This document shows positions 10,165-19,716 of a stretch of DNA of 64,000 nt, in pieces. Location: assembly GCA_017311315.1 (NCBI GenBank), contig CM029626.1, positions 28,320,672 through 28,384,671 of the forward strand. The letters are read 5' to 3'. The translations under genes were made by a program, and so were the position numbers. Position 1 is the stretch's first letter; each line of letters opens with the position of its first letter. Source of the DNA: Dendrocalamus latiflorus. Its lineage: Eukaryota > Streptophyta > Magnoliopsida > Poales > Poaceae. The notes under the pieces are model-generated. The model saw nothing but the letters and a program-made list of their open reading frames with translations. It had not been told where the DNA came from and searched no databases.

Positions 10165-11497
10165 ATCTCCCCCTTGATGAGTATATTGAAAAACACCAGA
10201 AAAAGCGCAAAGTTGAGTTTGAAGAGAAAGTTAAACATGGTCCAAAGGAAGAAAATGATGCTAATGACCATGTCGACACAAGGAGCAAAAGAAAGAACAA
10301 GTTTTCCTCAAAGCTCCCAAAATGGCTTTTTCTACCACTATTCTCCCCCTTTTGGCAATAAACACATCAAGAATGCAAGGAAGAGAACAAGTCATGGAAA
10401 TGGATGAAATGGCTGAAGTTTGATTATTTTAAGCATTTAGAGCCATGAAGATTATCCAAAATGACTAATTGAGACCTACACCAAGCCATAACATATAAGA
10501 TGCTGTCAAGATCATAACAAGACATGTATAAGCAAGCTAAGCCAAAATGTTACACTCTAAAAATTAGTTGAATTTCTTAGCTTATCAAGTCATTCATGAT
10601 TCTAGTCTAGCTAAAGATATCCAAGAATGAGGCAAGCCATGTCAATAAGCTAAGTGGAACCGAGAAGCTAATATTGAGTCAATTTAGAGTGCTATAATCT
10701 CAAGAATGAAACAATTGTTTGAATCACTTTGTTCTATTTGAAGTTAAGCAAATTGAGCACATTTGACATGATTTTTCTTTTAAAGCTTATGGTCGTTTCC
10801 AACCAACATTTTTAGTCATGTGCTAGATCTCAAGCCTTATGCGACCACTCCAAGCAAGAAGCTTACGAAGATAGTCTAGGTCATCCAAAACTCCCCCTGA
10901 GTTCATGCCTAGTGCAATGGCAAGCAGTCTCATGAGAAAGAATTGGTGAGATCAGTTTTTTCGCACAAAAAAGATCTTTTTGCTTTTTAACATGTTGTAC
11001 TAACTCATGCTGCATCAAGAGACTAAAATAGCTCAATCTAAGGCTCAACAAAGACTCAAGACTCAACTCAGCCTATTTGACATGGCATGAATCATACAAG
11101 GATAACTAAAGACAAACTAGTCTCACATGCTACCATGACATGAGATAAATCAATTTTTAGTTTTAAGCAATTAATCATGGCAAAGACTAGACTTACACAT
11201 ATGAAGTAATGATCAATCTAGCCAGTAAGCACATATCATGGCAAGGTGTAAAGCATTGTAATCATGTCATAAGCGGATAATAATCAAGGCTCCAAGTAGC
11301 TATATTACAATGCAGAATGCAATGCAGAAAATCCAGCTCCCCCTCAACATGTGATGCAACTTTTAGTTTAGGTTAAGTTATGTCAATATTAAGCTCCAGA
11401 AGCTCCCAAATGAACTCCCCCTGAACGAAAGCAGTAGATACGAAAGCATAGACAAGATATAGAGGATACTACGGCTCAGACTGACTCTCATCTACCC
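10165..11497 (-). other. Sirevirus 3' non-coding region with repeated polypurine tracts, part 1
   Basis: This AT-rich DNA shows CTCCCCCT-type motifs (AGGGGGAG on the element's strand) near 10167, 10342, 10890, 11337 and 11415, and again at 19708 beyond the nested element. The first abuts the LTR and is the canonical polypurine tract (AAGGGGGAGAT, then LTR start). Multiple polypurine-like tracts before the 3' LTR are a recognised Sirevirus trait. No env-like frame is visible. Confidence 0.7.
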
Positions 11498-11745
11498 TGT
11501 TGTAGGGGTGGCCCCCACCTAATCCCAGCAGGCCTGGTAGAAGGTTATAAAGCCCAGAACGGGCCATGTGTAATGACATAAGTACCCCTGAAGGGGAGAC
11601 TCAGATGTAAGGGTATAATTGTAAAAGCAATCCCCATGTATATATGTATGGAATACAGGCCATGGGGAAGACCCAGGCCATTACCATGACTTACTCCCAA
11701 CTCCCCACGACCATCTCTCTCTCTGTTTGGTCTGTAGCCACAACA
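11498..11745 (+). mobile_element. 5' LTR of the inner Tat element
   Basis: It runs TGTTGTAGGGG to GCCACAACA. It contains TTATAAAG at 11545-11552 as a possible TATA box and CT-repeat DNA near the end. Confidence 0.92.
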
Positions 11746-11747
11746 GT

Positions 11748-11765
11748 TGGCGCCGTCCGTGGGGA
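11748..11765 (+). promoter_or_regulatory. Primer-binding site, TGGCGCCGT type
   Basis: TGGCGCCGTCCGTGGGGA lies two bases after the LTR. Plant Tat-type elements often have this start, usually assigned to tRNA-Asp. The related element at 57 kb has TGGCACCGTCCGTGGGGA in the same place. Confidence 0.7.
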
Positions 11766-11796
11766 GGACAGGAGCAAGCCTGAAGTCCGAGGAAGG

Positions 11797-13985
11797 ATGG
11801 CACCGAAAAAAGCTTCATCGGCGGCGGCGAAGGGAAAAGAGGCGGCTGGGTCAGAGCGTCGCATGGGCGCTAGGGCTTCGGCATCGGCTGCTGCGGTCGA
11901 GGACGTCGACGCTCGCGCGGCGAGAACTAACCCCGCCACTGGCGCCGCGACGGCCAACCCCGTCACCAGCGCTGCGACGACCGACCCCGCCACCGGCGCC
12001 TCGACGGCCAACCCCGTCACTGGCGCTACAACGACCGACCCCGCCACCGGCGCCGCGACGGCCAACCCCGTCACCGGTGCTGTGACGACCGACCCCGCCA
12101 CCGGCGCCGCGACGGCCAACCCCGTCACCGGCACTCCGACAACCAACCTTGCCGCCCGCGCCGCGACACTCACCGGCAGCTCGGGAGCTCGCGAGGCGAT
12201 CGCACCCGTGCCGGCCCATCCGATGGACGAGCCGACGGCCCCGCCCACGTAGGCGGTGGAAAGCGCCCTGCTGGCGGCCCTCAAAGCGTTCCAGCAGGAG
12301 CTAGGGGACCTTCGTGGGGCTGTCCGCGACATACAAGAGGCTCGAAACCAGTAGGCCGCGCCGGTGGTCGCGCCAGAGCCCACGCCGGAAAGGGCGGACA
12401 GCCGCGACGCCCCCACGTCCAGCCGCGTGCCGCTGCGGCACGTCGATCCGGAGTCCCCGCTTTCGGCAGGACTGCAACAGGCAGCATGGCCCGAAGACTT
12501 CAAGTTCCCCAGTGTCATCGAGTCGTACAAAGGCGACACGGACCCCCGCAAGTTCGTGCGCGTGTACGAAACCGCAATCGAAGCCACGGGCGGAGATGAC
12601 ACCACAAAGGCGAAGGGCCTCCCCCTCGCGTTGCAAGGAGTGGCGCTTTCCTGGTTTTTTACCATAGATCCAAACTCCATCTACGCGTGGGAACAGCTTC
12701 GCAACCACCTTCACAACAACTTTCAAGGAAACTATGTTGAGCGAGTCGACGCGGACCAGCTCTTTGCCGTGAAGCAGAAACCTTCGGAAAGGCTCCGGGA
12801 CTATTTCAAGTGCTTCGCGAAGGTGCGATGCCAGGTCAAGGACGTCAAGGAGACGACTGTCATCAACGCAGCCATACAGCCTCCGCCCGGGCCCCCTGGC
12901 CGAATACAACGCACGCAAGCCTATCAAGACAGTCGCCAAGCTCTTCGACAAAATGGAAGGGTATGCGCGGGCCGAAGAAGACGCGCGGAGACGCGACGCC
13001 CCCGCTCCCGACCTCACCCACACGAAGCGCTTGCCATGCGAGGAGCAGGCGGGCAATGATTCCCCGAAGCAGAGCCGGAGTCGACAACCCCGAGAGGACG
13101 CTCCCGGAAGCGATGGCCCCGGGGAGCCGGAAGGCTCGTCACGGAGCACGCGCAAGCCCCGGCGTCACCGGCGCAGACCACAAAAGGCTCGCCATGTCCT
13201 CGGCATTGGGAACGCCCTTCGGGAGTCTGCCCCCATATCGTGGACAGAAGGCCGGGGATGTGAAGGCGGTCCCGGTCATGACAAGCGGCCCCGAGCGGAG
13301 CAAGAGCTTTGGGATTGCGGCAAGTGGTACGAGGTGCATGGCTACGGTGATCACTATACAAAGGTGTGCACCGCGGTCACAGCACTGAGACGGGTGGTGG
13401 CCGAAGCTCAGGTCTCACCCCCCAGACCCCTGGCAGAAGTCCGGGTGCGGCAGCCAAGAGGTGACCCCCTACGAGCCTCCGCCAAAGAAGGCGTGCGGCA
13501 CCGCACCATCAGCGTCATCACCGGAGGCTCCCTATCAGGGGCCCCCTTGGACCAGTCACAGCCGTGGATGCCGCCCCGCAGCATCACCTTTACCTTGGAC
13601 AACGCCAGGGGCGTGGAGTTCCCTTACCAAGACCCTTTAGTCATCCAGGCTCACATCGCAGGCCATGACGTCAGGCGCATCCTCGTCGACGGGGGGAGCT
13701 CTGCGAACATCCTGTTCACAGGGGCCCTCAAACAAATGGGAATCCCCTGAAGCCGCCTAGAGCAATCAGGAGCGCCGCTTCAAGGCTTCGGAGGCCAACC
13801 GCTGGAGGCCATAGGGCAAGTGTCCCTTCCAGTTACGTTCCGCCAGAGGAGTAACGTCCGAAGCGCGCATGTCGTCTTCGACGTCGTAGACATCCCGCAC
13901 CCCTACAACGTCATATTGGGACGGTCCGCCATCAATTCCCTCAAGGTCCGCCTCCGCACGCACCAGTCTACGGACTTTAAATAAG
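11797..13985 (+). pseudogene. Tat gag-protease polyprotein, several breaks
   Basis: The ATG at 11797 starts a gag with an Ala/Thr-rich repetitive leader (about nine 30-bp units encoding ATANPVTGA-like repeats, ~11940-12150). Two in-frame TAG codons follow (12250-12252, 12352-12354). The gag core (12480-12860) has the retrotrans_gag pattern: YKGDTDPRKF, then LALQGVALSWF, SIYAWEQL and KPSERLRDYF. A frameshift near 12890 leads to EYNARKP, and a CCHC-like knuckle is seen near 13310-13375 (C..C/H..C, in CGKWYEVHGYGDHYTKVC). The protease has VDGGSSANILF near 13685; a TGA at 13748-13750 interrupts before YNVILGRSAINSL. Homology stops at ~13943 where the array begins, so no RT, RNaseH or integrase follows. 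Confidence 0.85.
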
Positions 13986-14612
13986 ACGTAGCGTCGAGGT
14001 CCGCCTCTGCACACGCGAGTCTACGTACTATAAATTAAGACGTAGCGTCGAGGTCCACCTCCGCACGCACCAGTCTACGGACTTTAAATAAGACGTAGCG
14101 TCGAGGTCCGCCTCCGCACGCGCGAGTCTACGGACTATAAATTAAGACGTAGCGTCGAGGTCCGCCTCTGCACGCACCAGTCTACGGACTTTAAATTAAG
14201 ACGTAGCGTACCAGTCTACGGACTTTAAATTAAGATGTAGCATCGAGGTCCGCCTCCGCACGCACCAGTCTAGGGACTTTAAATTAAGACGTAGCGTCGA
14301 GGTCCGCCTCCGCACGCACCAGTCTACGGACTTTAAATTAAGACGTAGCGTCGAGGTCCGCCTCCGCACGCACCAGTCTACGGACTTTAAATGAAGTCGT
14401 AGCGTCGAGGTCCGCCTCCGCACGCACCAGTCTACGGACTATAAATAAGACGTAGCGTCGAGGTCCGCCTCCGCACGCGCGAGTCTACGGACTATAAATT
14501 AAGACATAGCGTCGAGGTCTGCCTCCGCACGCACTAGTCTACGGACTTTAAATGAAGTCGTAGCGTCGAGGTCCGCCTCCGCACGGGCCAGTCTACGGAC
14601 TCTAAACAAGAC
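13944..14612 (+). repeat. 54-bp tandem array replacing Tat pol
   Basis: About 12 copies of a ~54-bp unit built from GTAGCGTCGAGGTCCGCC, TCCGCACGCACCAGTCTACG and GACTTTAAAT. A few copies are shorter or have CGCGAG for CACCAG. It begins directly after the protease end, so it occupies the place of RT to integrase. The unit's core also occurs, reverse-complemented, at 55560-55640 in the other Tat-type element. Confidence 0.88.
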
Positions 14613-14787
14613 GCAAGTCTCGCACACGCACAGGCGTTCCCCATGTGCGTACTTGAAAAAAAACAAAAAAATGAACAAACAACATACAATATTAAGAGCG
14701 AGTGCTACTTCGATTTTCCACAAAAAATATCGGGGTTACATGACCACAAGCAGAAGCATGTAATACACCGCCCCCCTGGCAAACCGC

Positions 14788-17714
14788 TCACCCTTCACGC
14801 GGTCCCGACGGGCCCGCACCGCTGTTGCGACGCTGGGGAACTCCTTCGAGCCAGCGGAGGAGGTCCCCGTCCCCGTGTAACGTGTGCTGCACCGCGACCG
14901 TGGCCGCATCCTCCCCGACATAGCCCCAGATCCGTCGGTGGAAGTTCCGGAGGCCAGGATCAATGAACCGGATAGCGTCCGACAGGGCCTCCGGCCGGGC
15001 AGGGAGATCCAGCCGAGGGTTCGCCAGCTCGTGGACATGTCTGCACCCATGAGTGTGGAGCAGAGCAAGGGCGAGGCATGCACCGAGGAAGCTGCAATGC
15101 TCGCCGAAGGTCTTCGCGCTGCGGAGAGCAACTCCGGCAACTTCCTCGACCAGCCCGAGCGTCTCCACCAAGTCCCCCGGCCCGTGGGTAGCGTCCGGCA
15201 CGTCGACACACAGGTCCCGGAGGGCCTGGTTCAGAGATTCCATGGCCCTCCACGCCGACGTGGACGCGTTGTCCAAGGCGCCGTCCTTCTCCGCAAGCGA
15301 CTCCACCAGCTGGGCCTTCTCCTCCTCCAGGGTGGCGATCTGCTGCAAAAAGGAGGCACGTTCCTCCGCCGCGGCGCGCTGGACCTCCTCGGTCTCCTGT
15401 TGCGCGGCCGCCAGGGCGCCCTCCAGCGTGTGAATCTGCTCGTCTTTCGTGGCGTGGGCGTCATCCGCAGCATGAAACTCGACCTCCAGGGCTCTCCGCT
15501 CCCGGATGCGGGCCTCATGTAGCGCGTGGCCAAGGACAAGCGTCTGGAAATGGCAGAAAGTCAGCAGGTGCTCGACGGTGCTTTAGCAACCGCGGGCGCA
15601 CATACTTACCCTTATCTCCGAGGCCCGCAGGGCGAGTGCCAGGAGGTCCCCCTCGCACGACGACAGCATCCCTTGGTCAAAGCCGTCGCGTGCGCGCTCC
15701 GCGGCTCCACTAAAAACGCGAAGCGTCTCCGGGCGTGGGAGGAAGTCAGAAAAGACGAGCCCAGCCCCCGCCACATCAGGGGTTGCGGAGGCTTCGGCCA
15801 CGTCGACGGCGGCAGCCGCCTGCAGGGTACCCTGTTCAGGGTCCGGCACGTCGCGCACACCCCCGTTGCTCGATCCTTCGCCGCGTCCAGGAGACTTCGT
15901 CTTGCCTGATGTCGACAGAATGAGCGAGCAAATCGGGGAGAGTTTCGCGAAGTCGTGCGAGGAAAGGGAACTGCGCCTACCTTCTGCACCGCCCGTTGCG
16001 ACAGGAGGGGGCGCTTGTTCAACCGCCAGTCGGGGAGCGAGTACCCCGGTGGGCAGTTGAGAGGACCCTTCGGCCGCGCCGGCCGCGTCGGGCGCCGCAG
16101 CTCCAAGCACAGGGCCGGCAACGCTGTACCGACTCCTCGAAGGTGAAGAAGCCCGGATGCAAGGGTGTTTCGCCTGTGGCTCCACAGCAGATTCTTCCGC
16201 GACGTCGGCAGCTGTAGCTCCTGTCGCGCCTTCGGGCGCTGCCGCCCGGGGCGTGTCCTCAACGGCCGCTGTGGGTGGCAAAGCACTGCCAGGGGTGGCG
16301 TCCCCCCCATGTTGCCAAGATCCGGCGCAACAAGGGGCGTCTTCACGGGCTCAACAGCGCCAGTGGAGGATATCGCCAACAGGCTCAGGGCGACCCGCCC
16401 TCCCGAGCTGGTCCGGCCGGGCCCATCACCGGTCGCACATCCTGATCCACCGGTGCCAACCGCCGGGGGGGCTGGCGGATTGGACGCAGCGACCCAGGAG
16501 CAGGCCCCCACGTGGCTACCGCCACCACGGCGGCTCGGAGACCCTGCAGGAGCCTCCGCAGGCACGGCGCGCTCGGGCACAGCAATGCGAAGAACCGCGC
16601 ACGTGCGGTTTATCCGCACCTGGTTCGCCGCCTTGGTCGCAGCCTCACGCAGCTTGTGCTCCTTGAGCGTGTACGGGCCCAGGAACGTCGCAGCTGCGCG
16701 CTCTGCATCTTCTAGCCGAGCCACTGCACACAAGGTAACAAGTTGGTCAGCCAAGGGCTACGCAGATACACGGGTGCGCACCAACGCACTACGCGACTTA
16801 CAAGGGGAGAAGGGCGGAAGCAGGCAAGACAATGGCGGGCGCACCCCGTCCTCTCAGTCATCGCCCCGTCGTCCGTACTTCCACCGGGCGGAGAGCGGAG
16901 CCACCCCGTACATCGTAAACTCCTCTGCCAAGTCGCGCATACTTAGCCGGCGTGCAACGCCAGCAAGCCTCCATAGCCTCCGCACGTCATCAGCCCCCGG
17001 CTTCACGCATGGCGAACTGTTGAACGAGATTGGCCCACCTCGGCATAGCAGGCCACTCGTGCTAGTCACGACATAATAAAACCACCGCCGCGTCCAGCCG
17101 GATTCCCACTTCTCCAAGCCGGCCGGCGCAGTGAATAGCGTCGTGCAGGACGCTCGTAGCACGAAGTCGACGCTACCAAAGTTGGATACAGCCCCCTCAG
17201 TCTTCTTGGGTTGACAGCGCGCATCGTGTAGGACGGCGAACAGGCTCACGCTGGGACGCCGCCCTTCCGTCCGCGTAGCCCATGTAAAGACAGCTAGGCG
17301 GACTATGGCGTTTGGCGTCAGCTGTGCTAGCTCCAACTTGTAGGCCCGCAGGACCTCGCCCACAAACATCGTGGAAGGCATTCGAAGACCAGCGTCGAAG
17401 AATGCGACGAAGACGATCGCCTCTGTTGCCTGGGGCCTCGGCTCCGTTTCGTCACGGCGGGGTAGGCGAGCCCCGTCGCGCTCCTCGATCTTTCCTTCCT
17501 GAACAAGCTGCTGCAGCGTTTCTTCAGTCACGCGGCTCCTCCCAAGCTCACGGGAGCAGCGACCCCTCGAGTTTTCCATGGCGTCCCACCACTTGTCGCC
17601 GTGCGAACGCCCCTGCAGCACCAGCTCGTAATCCTCGGAAGGGAAGGGTGACTCGTCCCGGCTAGACAAGGAGCCGCCGCCGGGATGACGGGAGGCGCCG
17701 TCATGACTGGCCAT
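14788..17714 (-). CDS. Tat antisense extra gene, four exons, Transposase_28-like
   Basis: The gene is transcribed opposite to the element, with ATG at 17714. Exons inferred by comparison with the outer copy: 17714-16802, 16723-15981, 15905-15610, 15543-14788; all introns are GT-AG and 66-78 bp. Exon 1 holds the PF04195 (putative gypsy type transposon) core: FFDAGLRMP, YKLELAQLTPNAIVRLAVF, RRPSVSLFAVLHDARCQPKK and a W-rich end. Exon 2 starts FLGPYTLKEHKLREA, then becomes low-complexity Ala/Pro/Ser. Exon 3 has FLPRPETLRVFSGAAERA. Exon 4 is a coiled coil (IATLEEEKAQLVESLAEKD) with a C-terminal domain ending near 14788. The exon phases fit except that exon 2 needs one frame change near 16290, so this copy may be defective. 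Function unknown; not a demonstrated transposase. Confidence 0.72.
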
Positions 17715-18205
17715 CGCTCCCCAAGATTTAGGGCAGAAGGGCTATCAACGGGAGATAAGCAGAGATGGGCGGCAGGCGGGATAGAGCGCCCCCACCATAG
17801 CGAATGGCGTCTTATAAAGCCCGCTCGCCTCCCCCACGACCAGAAGCGCAGCCAGATTCAAACCCCCAGCGGTTCGGATACCCATGACCAGAAAGAAGAA
17901 CCGCCGGCATCTGGAGAGGCGTGCCTGGTAGGTGGCCAGGCAGCGCACAATGCCAGACCGCGCCCGACACGTGTCCCACTCGCCTAGGGAAGAGGCGAAC
18001 GGCCGTGCTCACGCAACCGCTCACATCCCACGACGCACCAGGCATAAATCGCCGCGTGTCCCACCCACGGAAGGCAGACTGCACGACGCAACAGCCTTCC
18101 CCCTGACAGGCTAGGCATCGGCACGATTCCAGTCGCCATTAAAAGCGCACCACCAGACCGCGGGGTCACAACGGTTTCAAGGCATAGCCACATCGACGGC
18201 GCACG

Positions 18206-18970
18206 GCCTCGACTAGGCGCCAGCTCCGCTGCCACCCGTTCGAAGGGTAGGGGACGGAGCGCGCGCGCGTCTACTTCGGCTAGGCGCCAGCCCCGCTGCC
18301 ACCCGTTCGAAGGGTAGGGGACGGAGCGCGCGCGCGCGCCTCTACGTTGACTAGGCGTCAGCTCCGCTGCCACCCGTTCGAAGGGTAGGGGACGGAGCGC
18401 GCGCGCGCGCCTCTACCTCGACTAGGCATCAGCTCCACTGCCACCCGTTCGAAGGGTAGGGGACAGAGCGCGCGCGCCTCTACTTCGGCTAGGCGTCAGC
18501 TCCGCTGCCACCCGTTCGAAGGGTAGGGGACGGAGCGTGCGCGCGCCTACTTCGGCTAGGCGCCAGGTCCGCTGCCACCCGTTCGAAGTGTAGGGGACAG
18601 AGCGTGCGCGCGCGCCTCTACTTCGACTAGGCGCCAGCTCCGCTGCCACCCGTTCGAAGGGTAGGGGACGGAGCGCGCGCGCGCCTACTTCGGCTAGGCG
18701 CCAGCTTCGCTGTCACCCGTTCGAAGGGTAGGGGACGGAGCGCGCGCGCGCCTCTACCTCGACTAGGCATCAACTCCGCTGCCACCCGTTCGAAGGGTAG
18801 GGGACGGAGCGCGCGCGCCTCTACTTCGGCTAGGCGTCGGCTCCGCTGCCACTCGTTCGAAGGGCACGGGACAGAGCGTGCGCGCGCCTACTTCGGCTAG
18901 GCGCCAGCTCTGCTGCCACCCGTTCGAAGGGTAGGGGACAGAGCGCGCGCGTGCCTCTACTTCGACTAGA
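18206..18970 (+). repeat. ~69-bp tandem array with (CG)n tracts
   Basis: Eleven copies of a unit containing CTAGGCGCCAGCTCCGCTG, CCACCCGTTCGAAGGGTAGG and GGACGGAGCGCGCGCGCGCC. CCCGTTCGAAGGG is itself a near-palindrome, and each unit ends in 4-8 CG dinucleotide repeats. It lies upstream of the antisense gene (its ATG is at 17714), between that gene and the 3' LTR. Confidence 0.9.
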
Positions 18971-19151
18971 CGCCCCCTCAGAACGGAGCGCTCGCGCGTC
19001 TACCCCAACCACCAATCAAGGCGTTCGGGTCGGCTACGGCCTCAGCCCTCGGTCAAGTTCTGGAAAGTTCATAGGCCACAGGGACGGAGGGGGCCAAAGG
19101 ACTCGGCAACATGGCTTCGGCCCTGTGAAGCCCTTTACCATGAGAGGCTCC

Positions 19152-19399
19152 TGTTGTAGGGGTGGCCCCCACCTAATCCCAGCAGGCCTGGTAGAAGGTT
19201 ATAAAGCCCAGAACGGGCCATGTGTAATGACATAAGTACCCCTGAAGGGGAGACTCAGATGTAAGGGTATAATTGTAAAAGCAATCCCCATGTATATATG
19301 TATGGAATACAGGCCATGGGGAAGACCCAGACCATTACCATCACTTACTCCCAACTCTCCATGACCATCTCTCTCTCTGTTTGGTCTGTAGCCACAACA
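19152..19399 (+). mobile_element. 3' LTR of the inner Tat element
   Basis: Same length as the 5' LTR with four differences, all in the last 80 bp. It is preceded by ATGAGAGGCTCC, the same polypurine context as in the outer copy, and followed by the TSD TACCC. Confidence 0.92.
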
Positions 19400-19716
19400 T
19401 ACCCCATGAGACTCTAGGACTATCAACTAATCATCTAACACGCTAAGGAGCAAACACGTACCCTGTCTACCTGAGGGTGGCCCGACCCTCGCTAGAACCT
19501 ATAAGCAGTGGGTGAGCTCAACCTAGTGAGAAGAGAAACAGCTAATAAGCAGCATCCTAGAATCACAAGATAAGAGCAAGAAGTCTAAACAGCTAGACAA
19601 GAAGACCATTCTAACCTATGCTAGAAGGACTACCCCAATGCACCCTGCATGCAATGTAATAGAAAGGAGCAAGAGCATAATTAATAAAATAAAGCAGTAA
19701 AGCACAAAGCTCCCCC
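19400..19716 (-). other. Sirevirus 3' non-coding region, part 2
   Basis: This continues the Sirevirus DNA after the nested element. It is AT-rich and non-coding, and a polypurine-like tract (CTCCCCCT on plus) lies at 19710, right after the RNaseH end. Confidence 0.65.

Larger units (their letters stand above)
11498..19399 (+). mobile_element. Young non-autonomous Tat-lineage gypsy element
   Basis: It is a complete element with 248-bp LTRs at both ends and a perfect TSD, TACCC (11493-11497 and 19400-19404). Layout: LTR, PBS, gag, protease (broken), a 54-bp tandem array where RT-RNaseH-integrase should be, the spliced antisense gene, a 69-bp tandem array, polypurine region, LTR. By eye the two LTRs differ at 4 of 248 sites, three of them transitions. 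With the common grass rate of 1.3e-8 per site per year this suggests about 0.6 million years. It must be moved by a related full element. Confidence 0.92.

Noticed and set aside
10165..11497. Search for an env-like gene in the Sirevirus 3' region
   Set aside because: No frame above about 110 codons, and no signal peptide or membrane segment. The region is AT-rich and polypurine-repeat only.
11691..12680. 329-codon minus-strand frame over Tat gag
   Set aside because: Shadow of the Ala/Thr-rich repetitive gag leader on the other strand. No domain.
13944..14612. CRISPR-like array
   Set aside because: Units are near-identical throughout with no unique spacers and no cas genes. This is a simple tandem repeat in a plant retroelement.
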